Positions 1 to 14,111 of a DNA stretch of 52,530 bases are shown in pieces (position 1 is the first letter of the stretch; every line of letters starts with the position of its first letter). The translations under genes were made by a program, and so were the position numbers. Source of the stretch: an uncultured Bacteroidales bacterium (GTDB lineage Bacteria > Bacteroidota > Bacteroidia > Bacteroidales > UBA932); the NCBI GenBank assembly GCA_947306365.1, contig CAMZGD010000004.1, positions 1 through 52,530 of the forward strand, given 5' to 3'. The notes under the pieces were generated by a model. It was given only the letters and a program-made list of their open reading frames with translations, was not told the DNA's origin and searched no databases.

Positions 1-456
1 CCGCTGAAGTTCCGCTTCGACATGGCCTGCGCCGGACGGCTCGGGCTGGAACTGCAGCCCAAGCATTTCTCGCCGCAGGAACGGGCACTCGCCGAGCGCT
101 GCATCGCATCATACTACGGCTACCGCGACCTGGTCTTCACGGGAGACCTCTACCGGCTCGCGTCGCCCCTCGACGGCGACTACTATGCCCTGCTGTACGT
201 CGCGCCCGACAAGTCGCGCGCCGTCGTGTTTACCTACTGCCTCCGCTACCAGAACCGCAACGGCTCCCGGCATCCGTTCCGCCTCGACGGCCTCGACCCG
301 CAGCGCCGCTACAAGGTCACGGAACTCAACGTGGACCGTTCCTGCTGGTGGGGCGACGGCCAGACGTTCACCGGCGACTTCCTCGCCACCGGCGCGTTCA
401 ACCCCGACCTCCCGCAACAGTTCAGTTCCGCCGTCTTCTACCTCGAAGCTGAATGA
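1..456 (+). CDS. alpha-galactosidase (GH36), C-terminal end, partial
   Basis: The reading frame is open from the first base, so the gene begins upstream of the window; only the last ~151 residues are present. The stretch around the FDMACAGRLGLEL motif, the following SPQERALAERCIASYYGYRDLV region and the beta-rich tail resemble the C-terminal beta-sandwich of GH36 alpha-galactosidases, which remove terminal alpha-1,6-galactose from raffinose-type sugars or galactomannan side chains. The catalytic barrel lies outside the window, so the assignment rests on the tail alone. The stop codon overlaps the start of the next gene by an ATGA junction, which implies translational coupling. Confidence 0.7.
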   Translation, partial: PLKFRFDMACAGRLGLELQPKHFSPQERALAERCIASYYGYRDLVFTGDLYRLASPLDGDYYALLYVAPDKSRAVVFTYCLRYQNRNGSRHPFRLDGLDPQRRYKVTELNVDRSCWWGDGQTFTGDFLATGAFNPDLPQQFSSAVFYLEAE

Positions 457-1328
457 AAGATACTGCCCGTACGCTCATTCTCCTGCACCTGGCGGTCTTC
501 CTTGCAGGATGGACGGGCGTGTTCGGCCGGCTCATCCACCTGGGCGGAGTGCCGCTGGTCTGGTACCGCATCCAGGTCAGCGTTGTGTCGCTGGCCGTCG
601 TGCTGGCCGTGATGGGCCGGCTGCACAAGGTCCGCCTGCCGGCACTGCTGTCCATCGCGGGCTGCGGCATCCTCCTCGCCCTGCACTGGGTCTGCTTCTA
701 CGCCAGCATCCAGGCCTCGAACGTTTCCGTCGGCGTGGCCTGCATCGCCACGACCTGCTTCTTCACCGCGCTGTTCAACCCGCTCGTCAACCGCACGCGG
801 ATCGACTGGAAAGAGGTCCTCATCAGTTTCATCTCAATCGCCGGTGTGCTGCTGGTCTTCAGCCTCGACGTGCGCTACCGGACCGGCATCGCCCTGGGCC
901 TGCTTTCGGCAGCCATCTACTCCGTCTTCGCCATCCTCAACATCAACGTAGCGGAACGGACCGGCGAAGACAGCTCCACGATGCTGCTCTGGGAGCTCGT
1001 CGGCGGCGTGCTGTTCCTCTCCCTCTGTATCCCCTTCCACGCCCGGCTGTTCCCCGAAGCCGCCATCGTCCCGACCGGCCGCGACCTCGTGTCGCTGCTG
1101 CTGCTCGGCTCGGTCTTCACCATCATCCCCTTCCTGTTCCAGCTCCAGGCGCTGCGCAGGCTCTCCGCCTTCACCGTCAACCTCACCTACAACCTCGAGC
1201 CCGTCTACAGCATCGTCATCGCGGCCATCCTGTTCGACGAAATCCACGAAGTCGGTCCTTCCTTCTGGATCGGCCTCGCCCTCATCATCCTCTCCGTCCT
1301 CCTCCAGACAAGAAGGATCAGGCCGTAA
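453..1328 (+). CDS. EamA/DMT-family membrane transporter
   Basis: A 291-residue inner-membrane protein made almost wholly of hydrophobic segments, about ten helices in two related halves, which is the normal plan and length for the drug/metabolite transporter superfamily (two EamA domains). The second half contains a GLLSAAIYSVFAILN-like stretch and the PFLFQLQALRR region typical of the repeat. The substrate cannot be told from sequence. It starts at an ATGA overlap with the galactosidase gene and its 3' end overlaps the convergent Nudix gene by 11 bases. Confidence 0.85.
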   Translation: MKDTARTLILLHLAVFLAGWTGVFGRLIHLGGVPLVWYRIQVSVVSLAVVLAVMGRLHKVRLPALLSIAGCGILLALHWVCFYASIQASNVSVGVACIATTCFFTALFNPLVNRTRIDWKEVLISFISIAGVLLVFSLDVRYRTGIALGLLSAAIYSVFAILNINVAERTGEDSSTMLLWELVGGVLFLSLCIPFHARLFPEAAIVPTGRDLVSLLLLGSVFTIIPFLFQLQALRRLSAFTVNLTYNLEPVYSIVIAAILFDEIHEVGPSFWIGLALIILSVLLQTRRIRP

Positions 1329-1737
1329 CCGGAATGGAAGCCGACGGCCGCGAGAGTTCCCGGACGATCAGCGGCAGAAGGATCTCGTCGGCCGGAAGCC
1401 AGCGGACGGAATGGATTTCCTCCTTCGTCAGCCAGCGGGCGGCCTCGTGTTCGAGCAGATGGAGCGATCCGTTGCACAGCGACGACAGGTAGCAGTGCAT
1501 CGTCAGATGGAAAGCGGGATAATCCCACTCGACCGTATGCAGGAAACGGTCGATGCGGATCTCGGTATCGAGTTCCTCGCGGATCTCCCGCAGGAGCGCC
1601 GCTTCCGGCGTTTCGCCGGGCTCCATCTTCCCGCCCGGAAACTCCCACCAGTCCTTGAAATCCCCGTACCCGCGCTGGGTGGCAAAGATCGTGTCTCCCC
1701 TGCGGATAATGGCCGCGACTACTTCGATTCGTTTCAT
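1318..1737 (-). CDS. Nudix hydrolase, MutT-like (8-oxo-dGTP or related NTP diphosphatase)
   Basis: A 139-residue protein with a nearly complete Nudix box: GG at 35-36, Glu42, then REIREEL at 50-56 carrying the metal-binding glutamates; the glycine near the end of the motif is replaced by Asp57. The WWEFPGGK lead-in is typical of MutT-type pyrophosphatases that clean oxidised or non-canonical nucleotides from the pool. It is the last gene of the leftward set, 10 bases after the GH92 stop, and probably shares that transcript although the functions are unrelated. Exact substrate unknown. Confidence 0.85.
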   Translation of the reverse strand: MKRIEVVAAIIRRGDTIFATQRGYGDFKDWWEFPGGKMEPGETPEAALLREIREELDTEIRIDRFLHTVEWDYPAFHLTMHCYLSSLCNGSLHLLEHEAARWLTKEEIHSVRWLPADEILLPLIVRELSRPSASIPVTA

Positions 1738-1747
1738 CGGCTTCAGA

Positions 1748-4069
1748 CTACGGGTTGCTCAGGGAATAGGGTTTGTCGGCGCGCGCAAGGCCGCGGCGAC
1801 GGTTCGGCCGGTCGGACATCTCGAATTCGAGGGTGCAGCCGGCCGTCAGGTCGGCGTGGGTGATGTAGAGCTTCGAATACGGCTTACCGTTGAGCTTGAC
1901 GCTACGGACGTAGCGGTTGCGGTCGTTGACGCCCGGCGCCTTGACCTCGACGACGGCGCCGTTCTCGAGCGTGACCTTCATATAGGGCAGATACGGCGCG
2001 CCGAACACATACTGGTCGCAGCCCGGCGCCACGGGATAGAAGCCGAGCGCCGAAAAGACGAACCAGGCCGACATCTGGCCGCAGTCGTCGTTGCCGCCCA
2101 GGCCGCGGATGTCGTTGCGGTACATCTTCTCAAGGATCGTACGGATGCGGTCCTGCGCCTTCCAGGGCTGCGACGTCCACGCATACAGGTACGGGACGTG
2201 ATGGCTCGGCTCGTTCCCGTGGACGTAGCCGCCCACCAGGCAATCCGCCGTGATGTCCTCGTTGTCCGCGTAGTACCGTTCCGGAAGGTCCATCCCGAAG
2301 AGCGTGTCCAGCTTCTCCAGGAACGCCTTCTCCCCGCCCAGGCACTGCATCAGCCCGTAGGGGTCGTGGGGCACGTGGAACGAGAAATTCCAGGAATTGC
2401 CCTCGATGAATCCTTCGCCGTAGGTCTGGTACGGATCCAGGTCTTTCTTGAAGGAGCCGTCCTTGTAGCGGGGCGACGCGAAGCCGACGGCCGGATCGAA
2501 CGTATTGCGGTACGACAGCGCCCGGTCGCGGAATGCGGCCGCGATGTCTTCCCGCCCCGCCGCGACTGCCGCGTGCCAGATGCTCCAGTCGTCGAACGAA
2601 TACTCGAGCGTGTTGGAGGCCGCCGTGGCGTCGTTGTCGAAGGGCGCGTAGCCGTAGGTGATGTACTCCTGCAGCGACGGGAGATACGGGCAGCAGGCCG
2701 TCGCCGCCATCGCCGCGAAGGCCTCGTCCCGATCGATGTCCGCACCCTTGACGAGGGCATCGGCCAGCACGCTCACGGCGTGGTAGCCCGTCATGCACCA
2801 GCCCTCGTTGCCCATCAGGCTCCATACGGGCAGCATCCCCACCACGTTCTGGCGCCAGTGCGCCAGCATCGACTTCACCATATCGGTGTTCCGGCTGGTC
2901 TTCAGCAGGCCCAGCAGCGGATGCTCCGCCCGGTACGTATCCCAGACGGAGAACACCGTGTAGTTCGTAAATCCCTCTGCCTGATGGATTTCCCCGTCGA
3001 TGCCGCGGCAGCGGCCGTCCACGTCCATATACACCGAAGGATTGATCATCGTGTGGTAGAGCGCCGTGTAGAGGCTCGCCTTCTGGTCTTCCGTGCCCGT
3101 GCACTGCACCACGCCGAGCTCCCGTTCCCACGCCTGCGCCGTCTCGCGCCGGAGCTCGTCGAACGTCCGGCCGGCCGCTTCCGCCGCCAGGTTCTTCAGC
3201 GCACCCTCGGCCGACACGGCGGACAGCGCCACCTTCACCGTCAGCTCAGGACTTGCGTCGTCGAATTCGAAATACGCCACGACGTCACGGCCGGCGATGT
3301 CGGGGAAGTTGTGGTGAAGGTCGAACTTGCGCCAGAATCCCCGGTACGCGGGCGTTTTGCGGTCTTCGTATCCGTAGTTCACGACCGGCCGCGAGAAGGC
3401 CATCGCAAAATAGGTGTAATTGCCCCGCGACCAGCCGTCCGTGATGCGATAGCCGGTCAGGAGCGTATCGTTGACCACACGGATGCTCGACCAGAGGACT
3501 TTCCCCTCGTAATTGTAGATACCGTGGAGCAGGTCCACGACCAGCCGCTGCGCGCTTCCTTCCGGGAACGTGTACTGATGCACCCCGACCCGCTGCGTGG
3601 CGGTCAGCCGGGCGCGGACGCCGCTGTCGGCGAGCGTCACCTCGTAGTAACCGGGCTCCGCGTGCTCCGTCTCGTGACTGAACCGCTGCCGGTAGCCGCT
3701 GTCCGGATCCTCGCGCGTGCCGGGATTCAGCTGCAGCGGCCCGGTCTGCGGCATCACCAGGATGTCGCCCAGGTCGGAATGGCCCGTGCCGCTGAGATGC
3801 GTATGGCTGAAACCCACGATCGAGTTGTCCGTGTACTGGTAGCCGGCGCAATAATCATAGGCACGCGGCTGGTACTTCCCGCCGATGTTGTGCGGGACGG
3901 TGTCGGTGTCCGGGGAAAGCTGGACGGCGCCGAAGGGCGCGCACGCCCCGGGAAAGCAGTGCCCCATCCCCGTGGTCCCAATCATCGGATTCACATATTT
4001 CGAGACCTGAGCCCCGGCGAAGTGCAGCGTTCCCATGAGGCAGACCGTAACAAACAGGATCCTTTTCAT
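1748..4069 (-). CDS. GH92 alpha-mannosidase, secreted
   Basis: A 773-residue protein of the usual GH92 length. Residues 1-20 form a signal peptide ending in AGAQ. Family hallmarks are visible: the N-terminal NPMIGTTGMGHCFPG block, GFSHTHLSGTG, the FSVWDTYR block, GNEPSHHVPYLY and GGNDDCGQMSAW near the C-terminal barrel. GH92 enzymes are calcium-dependent inverting exo-alpha-mannosidases acting on N-glycan or yeast mannan linkages in gut Bacteroidota, normally in the periplasm or at the surface. Its start overlaps the carbonic anhydrase stop (ATGA). No SusC/SusD pair lies nearby, so it is not in a full polysaccharide utilisation locus here. Linkage preference is not readable. Confidence 0.92.
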   Translation of the reverse strand: MKRILFVTVCLMGTLHFAGAQVSKYVNPMIGTTGMGHCFPGACAPFGAVQLSPDTDTVPHNIGGKYQPRAYDYCAGYQYTDNSIVGFSHTHLSGTGHSDLGDILVMPQTGPLQLNPGTREDPDSGYRQRFSHETEHAEPGYYEVTLADSGVRARLTATQRVGVHQYTFPEGSAQRLVVDLLHGIYNYEGKVLWSSIRVVNDTLLTGYRITDGWSRGNYTYFAMAFSRPVVNYGYEDRKTPAYRGFWRKFDLHHNFPDIAGRDVVAYFEFDDASPELTVKVALSAVSAEGALKNLAAEAAGRTFDELRRETAQAWERELGVVQCTGTEDQKASLYTALYHTMINPSVYMDVDGRCRGIDGEIHQAEGFTNYTVFSVWDTYRAEHPLLGLLKTSRNTDMVKSMLAHWRQNVVGMLPVWSLMGNEGWCMTGYHAVSVLADALVKGADIDRDEAFAAMAATACCPYLPSLQEYITYGYAPFDNDATAASNTLEYSFDDWSIWHAAVAAGREDIAAAFRDRALSYRNTFDPAVGFASPRYKDGSFKKDLDPYQTYGEGFIEGNSWNFSFHVPHDPYGLMQCLGGEKAFLEKLDTLFGMDLPERYYADNEDITADCLVGGYVHGNEPSHHVPYLYAWTSQPWKAQDRIRTILEKMYRNDIRGLGGNDDCGQMSAWFVFSALGFYPVAPGCDQYVFGAPYLPYMKVTLENGAVVEVKAPGVNDRNRYVRSVKLNGKPYSKLYITHADLTAGCTLEFEMSDRPNRRRGLARADKPYSLSNP

Positions 4070-4608
4070 ACGCAGGGCACTTCCGTCAGTCCGCCGGTCA
4101 CGGAATCGATGATGAAGCCGCGCACCACCACATCCTTCGGTACGAGCGGATGGTTCACGATGGCCGCCACGGTCCTGCGGACGGAGGCTTCCGTGTCGTG
4201 AAAGCCTTCGAGCCAGTCCGCAACGCCCCTGGCCTCCCAGTCCTTCAGCGTCTCCTCCGGGATGCCGTGTTCCAGCATATGCGGCTTGAAGTGCGCATAA
4301 CTCATATGGCAGGCACCGCAGGCGGAATGGTGCACCACCATCACTTCCTTTACGCCGAGTTCATAGATGCCCACCAGCAGCGAACGGATGGCCGAATCGG
4401 TTTCCGACAGGACAAGCCCGCCGGCATTCCGGATGATCTTGGCATCGCCGTTCCGCAGACCCAATGCCTTGGGCAGCAGTTCGGTCAGCCGTGTATCCAT
4501 GCAGGTCAGCACGGCCAGTTTCTTTGCCGGATATTTGTCGGTAATGAAAGGTTCGTAGGCTTTTTCCGCTACGAACCGTTTGTTGAATTGAAGGATTTCG
4601 TCGATCAT
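4066..4608 (-). CDS. beta-class carbonic anhydrase
   Basis: A 180-residue cytoplasmic enzyme interconverting CO2 and bicarbonate. The zinc ligands are seen as Cys36, His94 and Cys97 (motifs TCMDTRL and HHSACGAC), with the Asp38-Arg40 dyad used by beta enzymes. Length and motif spacing fit the short bacterial beta-CA type. It sits 4 bases after the M28 peptidase stop and overlaps the GH92 start, so the three genes form a tight leftward operon. Supply of bicarbonate for carboxylation would be a normal role in a gut anaerobe; the link with a peptidase and a mannosidase is unexplained. Confidence 0.92.
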   Translation of the reverse strand: MIDEILQFNKRFVAEKAYEPFITDKYPAKKLAVLTCMDTRLTELLPKALGLRNGDAKIIRNAGGLVLSETDSAIRSLLVGIYELGVKEVMVVHHSACGACHMSYAHFKPHMLEHGIPEETLKDWEARGVADWLEGFHDTEASVRRTVAAIVNHPLVPKDVVVRGFIIDSVTGGLTEVPCV

Positions 4609-4612
4609 GGTT

Positions 4613-5893
4613 CTACTGGCAGTCTGCTTCGATAAAGCCCGTGACCAGCCTGAAAACGGGCACGTAGCTGTCGAAACGGACCGTTTTCATGTTGTCGTTC
4701 GGCGTATGATAGTACGGGAAGGCGCTGCCTTCCTGGTTTTCCAGGAAGATGCAGGGAACGCCGCGCACGGCGAACGGATAGTGGTCGCTGTTGGCGGCCA
4801 GTTCGCCCCGGTTCAGTGACGCGAAGAGCCGCTGTTCCCGGTTCACCTGTTCGAAGACCGGGTATTTGGCCATGCCGGCCTCGCTCACCTCACAATACTG
4901 GACCGGATTGTCGTCACCGATCATGTCGAGGTTGAAGAGGTACCGGACCTGCTCCAGCGGCACGACCGGATGCTCGGCGAACCAGGTGGATCCGCGCAGG
5001 TTGGCATCCTCCCCCGAAAAGGCGATGAAATACATGTCATATTCGGGCTGATGCTGCGCATAATGCTTCGCCAGCGTGATGATGGCCGCCGTGCCGGAGG
5101 CATTGTCGTTGGCGCCCGGATAATAGACCTTCTTCCCGAGATTGCCCAGGTGGTCGTAATGCGCCGTGAAGACATAGCAGCCGTCGTGCCGGCGGCCTTC
5201 CACCTTGGCGATCACGTTTTCCGTCCCATAGCCTTTCAGGAACCGGTTGTCCACGTCCACCGTCACCGACTTGACGCCGGCGATAGCTTCGGGCGTCACC
5301 CAGATGATCGGCTTGTCCACCACCTTCTCGCCGTAAGCCTTGTAGAACTTGATGGGCGAGGTCCATTCATAGAGCAGGCCGGCATTCGTGCAGCCGTCCT
5401 TCTTCTGCAGCCGGGCGAACGCCGCACGGTGCCTGTAGGTGAACCAGAATTCGCAGCAGACGAGGCAGTTCGCGTTTTCAGGCCGGGCCAGGTCGGCGAA
5501 CATTTTCTCTTCATCGAAGTTCAGGGTATCGACGTGATAGACGGGAAACGTCCCGTGCACGCCGGGGGAATACTCGCGCATCGAGAAGTCGATGCCCGGC
5601 ACCAGTTTCCGCCCGTCGGCCCACATCGCCATCTCCCCGTCGAAAGTGTTGATGTCCAGCGTAAAGGGCTGGAGCGTCACTTCGTCCACGCCCGACTTTT
5701 CGAACTGCCGGGCGATGTATTTCCCAGCCTTGCGGACACCGTCGCGGGCGTAGCCGCGCCCCTGGTAACGGGCGCTGCTGAGCTGTTTCACCATCTTTTT
5801 GTAACGCGGCAGGTCCTGCGCATCGGCGGTCCCGAAGCAGAATGCCAGGACCAGCAGGACGGCTGTCAAACGGAATAATCTGTTCTGTTTCAT
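4613..5893 (-). CDS. M28-family zinc peptidase, exported
   Basis: A 426-residue protein with an N-terminal signal peptide (about 1-25, ending ADAQ). The co-catalytic zinc site of M28 aminopeptidases can be read: His245 in AHYDHLG, Asp263 in GANDNASG, catalytic Glu295 and adjacent Asp296 (usually Glu) in SGEDA, Asp323 in NLDMIG, and His371 in NSDHYPF. It probably removes N-terminal residues from peptides in the periplasm. It is the first gene of the operon continuing into carbonic anhydrase and GH92. Its promoter faces that of the pseudouridine kinase gene in a 46-base divergent gap. Confidence 0.9.
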   Translation of the reverse strand: MKQNRLFRLTAVLLVLAFCFGTADAQDLPRYKKMVKQLSSARYQGRGYARDGVRKAGKYIARQFEKSGVDEVTLQPFTLDINTFDGEMAMWADGRKLVPGIDFSMREYSPGVHGTFPVYHVDTLNFDEEKMFADLARPENANCLVCCEFWFTYRHRAAFARLQKKDGCTNAGLLYEWTSPIKFYKAYGEKVVDKPIIWVTPEAIAGVKSVTVDVDNRFLKGYGTENVIAKVEGRRHDGCYVFTAHYDHLGNLGKKVYYPGANDNASGTAAIITLAKHYAQHQPEYDMYFIAFSGEDANLRGSTWFAEHPVVPLEQVRYLFNLDMIGDDNPVQYCEVSEAGMAKYPVFEQVNREQRLFASLNRGELAANSDHYPFAVRGVPCIFLENQEGSAFPYYHTPNDNMKTVRFDSYVPVFRLVTGFIEADCQ

Positions 5894-5897
5894 TTTA

Positions 5898-5934
5898 CAA
5901 AGTTACCAAAATCGTGGTTTCTTTCCTAACTTTG
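5898..5934. promoter_or_regulatory. divergent -7 elements for M28 peptidase and psuK
   Basis: The 46-base gap contains TAACTTTG on the plus strand (5927-5934) and TAACTTTG on the minus strand (5898-5905), both exact matches to the Bacteroidota -7 form TAnnTTTG. Each ends only 4-5 bases before a start codon, so both transcripts would begin almost at the ATG. Good -33 boxes are not obvious. Confidence 0.6.
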
Positions 5935-5939
5935 TCCAC

Positions 5940-6790
5940 ATGAAAGTTTGTGTCATCGGCGGAGCCAACGTGGACATTACGGCCACATCGCGGGAGCGTT
6001 TCATCGCCCGGGATTCCAATCCCGGAACGGTAAGGCTTTCCTTCGGTGGTGTCGGGCGCAATATTGCGCATAATCTGGCCCTGCTGGGAGATGAAGTGTG
6101 TTTCGTTACCCGTTTCGGCGGAGACGCTTTCGCGCAAATGCTGCAGGTCTCCTGCCGGGAAATCGGGATGGATCTTTCGCTCTGCGAGGCGTGCGCGGCG
6201 CTCCCCAGTGCCTGCTTTGCAAGTTTTAACGACTGCTGCGGCGAGATGCTCGGAGGCGTGGCCGACATGGTCGTGACAGAAAGCATCTCCAAGGAATGGC
6301 TGGCCGCACGCCTGGCGCAGATCAATGCGGCGGATTCCGTCGTGGCCGACACGAACCTCCTGCCCAAAACGCTGGCCTGGATCATCGACAATGTGACAGC
6401 GCCCCTCTACGTGGATGCCGTTTCCGGCCCCAAAGCGGGACGACTTCGCAAAGCGCTGGAAATCAGCACGAATAAACGTTTATACGCGTTTAAATGCAAT
6501 GTTTTGGAATTGGATTCGCTGGCTTCCGTGACCGGTTTCACGCGACGCTTCGTTACGCGGGGCGCCGAAGGGCTGGAAGTAACGGATTCCACCGGCCGGA
6601 CAACTTTGTACCCGGCGCTGCCGTGTAAGGTCCGCAACACCACCGGCGGCGGCGACGCGCTCCTTGCCGGTGTTGTCCACGCAGGTATCGGCGCAAGCGT
6701 GGAGGAAGCGGCTCGCATCGGATTGCTTTGCGCACGCTGTGCCGTTGAATCGGACGAGGCCGTCAATGAAGAATTGAAAAACCTGGAATT

Positions 6791-6794
<4 letters not shown>
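5940..6794 (+). CDS. psuK: PfkB-family kinase, probable pseudouridine kinase
   Basis: A 284-residue ribokinase-fold protein. The N-terminal GGVGRNIAHNLALLG block (36-50) binds the sugar, and the NTTGGGD motif (233-239) places the catalytic base at Asp239 and the anion hole before it. PfkB kinases act on many sugars and nucleosides; pseudouridine is inferred because the next gene, overlapping by ATGA, is pseudouridine-5'-phosphate glycosidase. Together they would convert pseudouridine from RNA turnover to uracil and ribose 5-phosphate. Promoter TAACTTTG ends five bases before the ATG, so the message is nearly leaderless. Confidence 0.85.
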
Positions 6795-7702
<908 letters not shown>

Positions 7703-7823
7703 CTTTTCAACTTGTCTTTGCACCAAGCTGAGTGAGTGGGATGCTGGCTGTCTGGTATAATGCTTTGACGATGATGGTCATCTGAGTGTGGCACCTATCT
7801 CTCTACTAACCAATCATTTAAGC

Positions 7824-7857
7824 ATAATCGGTTGCTCATTCATACGCAACCGATTAT
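7824..7857. repeat. hairpin repeat, copy 1 (RAYT-flanking)
   Basis: Perfect 12-bp inverted repeat ATAATCGGTTGC / GCAACCGATTAT with a 10-base loop, 41 bases beyond the 3' end of the RAYT gene. Ten stem bases (AATCGGTTGC) are the same as in the hairpin on the other side of that gene. It has no clear T-tract on the plus strand, so it is not a standard terminator for psuG. Confidence 0.8.
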
Positions 7858-7898
7858 CTTCATTCACCTGATTATCAAACTCTTAAGCGCCACACTAT

Positions 7899-8822
7899 TT
7901 ATGAGAGAGAGATCTGCAAAAATTTAGAAATCTGTCGAGGCATTGCACCTGTCTCCGCTGACAAAATCCAGGCAATTCGGCGTTTCTCCAAATCCGGCAA
8001 GGCCAATACTTCCTGCATTTGTTTGTAATGAGTCATCTTCTTTATTACCGAAGCCATCTTTATGAAAATGGTGTCTGATCCCGGCGTGATTTCTTCTTTA
8101 ATCTGATACTCACTTCCCGTGTTCGAATGTACGGCAATAAGAAGTGCCTCGAAATCTTTATAATAAGAAGTAAGCTCCTGATAATCAACGCAATTATAAC
8201 AAACAACAATTAAATCGGTCAACTGACGGATTTCACGAGTCGACAGGCCTTTGATGATCCTGTCAATGATATCGTACCCCAAAGGGGTATCAGTTTCCCG
8301 GAGCTTTCGCACTTCGATGACAGCGTGACGCATCTTCCGACGCGCAGATCGTAATTTGAGCGGTTCGGAAAATGGATGGGAATTGTGTGCATAATCCAGA
8401 AAATTCCATTGAAACTCCTCTGCTTTTCCACACATTTTTTTCTCGACAGGATTGTTATATAGATAAGCAATGGCGGTTCTTGCTTTTTTCTCATCCACTT
8501 TTGGCGCACTCCCGAATCGATGCCGGAAGTAGTCCCCTTTTCTCTGATATCGAGTGTTCCGCTTTCGAGAAAAACGGCAAGTATAGTCACGGACAAATGC
8601 AGACAGCTCAGTTCTTGAAGGAGCTTTTACAAGCAGATGGATATGATCAAGCATTAAGCAGATTCCCAGTACTTTAATATTGTACTTTCTGGCTGTGGTA
8701 CAAATCAGCGTGAATAAAACGAGGAAATCCCGCTTATCATAAAAAATTAAATAACCATCAATTGTCCGTTGATAGATATGGTGGAGAGCACCCACCTTGA
8801 AAATCCGTTGTCTTCCCTTCAT
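7899..8822 (-). CDS. REP-associated tyrosine transposase (RAYT), Y1/HUH family
   Basis: A 307-residue protein with an N-terminal Y1 transposase fold: the HUH pair is His60-Ile-His62 in MLDHIHLLV and the likely nucleophile is Tyr120 in AYLYNNPV, followed by a basic C-terminal extension. RAYTs are single-copy domesticated relatives of IS200/IS605 transposases that act on REP hairpins. I placed the start at 8822 because the in-frame ATG at 8849 lies inside the promoter -7 element. The gene is flanked on both sides by hairpins with a shared stem, as expected for RAYT substrates. It is clearly more A+T rich than psuG and clpC on either side. Confidence 0.85.
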   Translation of the reverse strand: MKGRQRIFKVGALHHIYQRTIDGYLIFYDKRDFLVLFTLICTTARKYNIKVLGICLMLDHIHLLVKAPSRTELSAFVRDYTCRFSRKRNTRYQRKGDYFRHRFGSAPKVDEKKARTAIAYLYNNPVEKKMCGKAEEFQWNFLDYAHNSHPFSEPLKLRSARRKMRHAVIEVRKLRETDTPLGYDIIDRIIKGLSTREIRQLTDLIVVCYNCVDYQELTSYYKDFEALLIAVHSNTGSEYQIKEEITPGSDTIFIKMASVIKKMTHYKQMQEVLALPDLEKRRIAWILSAETGAMPRQISKFLQISLS

Positions 8823-8846
8823 AGCGCTTTCACAATACGGTTTATG

Positions 8847-8877
8847 CAAAGATACAACACGATGGATCGTTTTGCAA
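8847..8877 (-). promoter_or_regulatory. promoter of the RAYT gene
   Basis: On the minus strand TTG (8875-8877), exactly 20 bases, then TATCTTTG (8847-8854). This is a full match to the Bacteroidota -33/-7 promoter and gives a start of transcription near 8843, some 20 bases before the chosen ATG. Confidence 0.8.
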
Positions 8878-8927
8878 ATAGATTATCCATGTGGCAGACA
8901 ACTCGCTGATTACTAGTTAGAAACAAA

Positions 8928-8959
8928 AAATCGGTTGCGTAAAATTGCGCAACCGATTT
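8928..8959. repeat. hairpin repeat, copy 2 (RAYT-flanking; also clpC end)
   Basis: Perfect 12-bp inverted repeat AAATCGGTTGCG / CGCAACCGATTT with an 8-base loop. It shares ten stem bases with the hairpin at 7824-7857. On the minus strand it lies 22 bases after the clpC stop and is followed by a run of T, so it may also end clpC transcription. Confidence 0.8.
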
Positions 8960-8981
8960 CAAATAAACTATTGATAAACAA

Positions 8982-11456
<2,475 letters not shown>

Positions 11457-11570
11457 CGCAAAACGGTTTTGGACGGCAAGATAGCAAAAAAGCGCGTAAA
11501 TAAATAATTTGTTATCTTCTTCAATTATTCGTATTTTTACACGATATTTTGGATAGAAACCGTAGAGAAA

Positions 11571-14099
<2,529 letters not shown>

Positions 14100-14111
14100 A
14101 CTCAAACGAAC

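Noticed and set aside
1553-4201. Long open frame on the plus strand (about 880 codons)
   Set aside because: It lies antisense to the GH92 gene and its neighbours, lacks any family motif, and is explained by GC-rich codon use on the other strand.
8823-8849. Upstream ATG for the RAYT gene
   Set aside because: It falls within the -7 element TATCTTTG, so it cannot be in the transcript.
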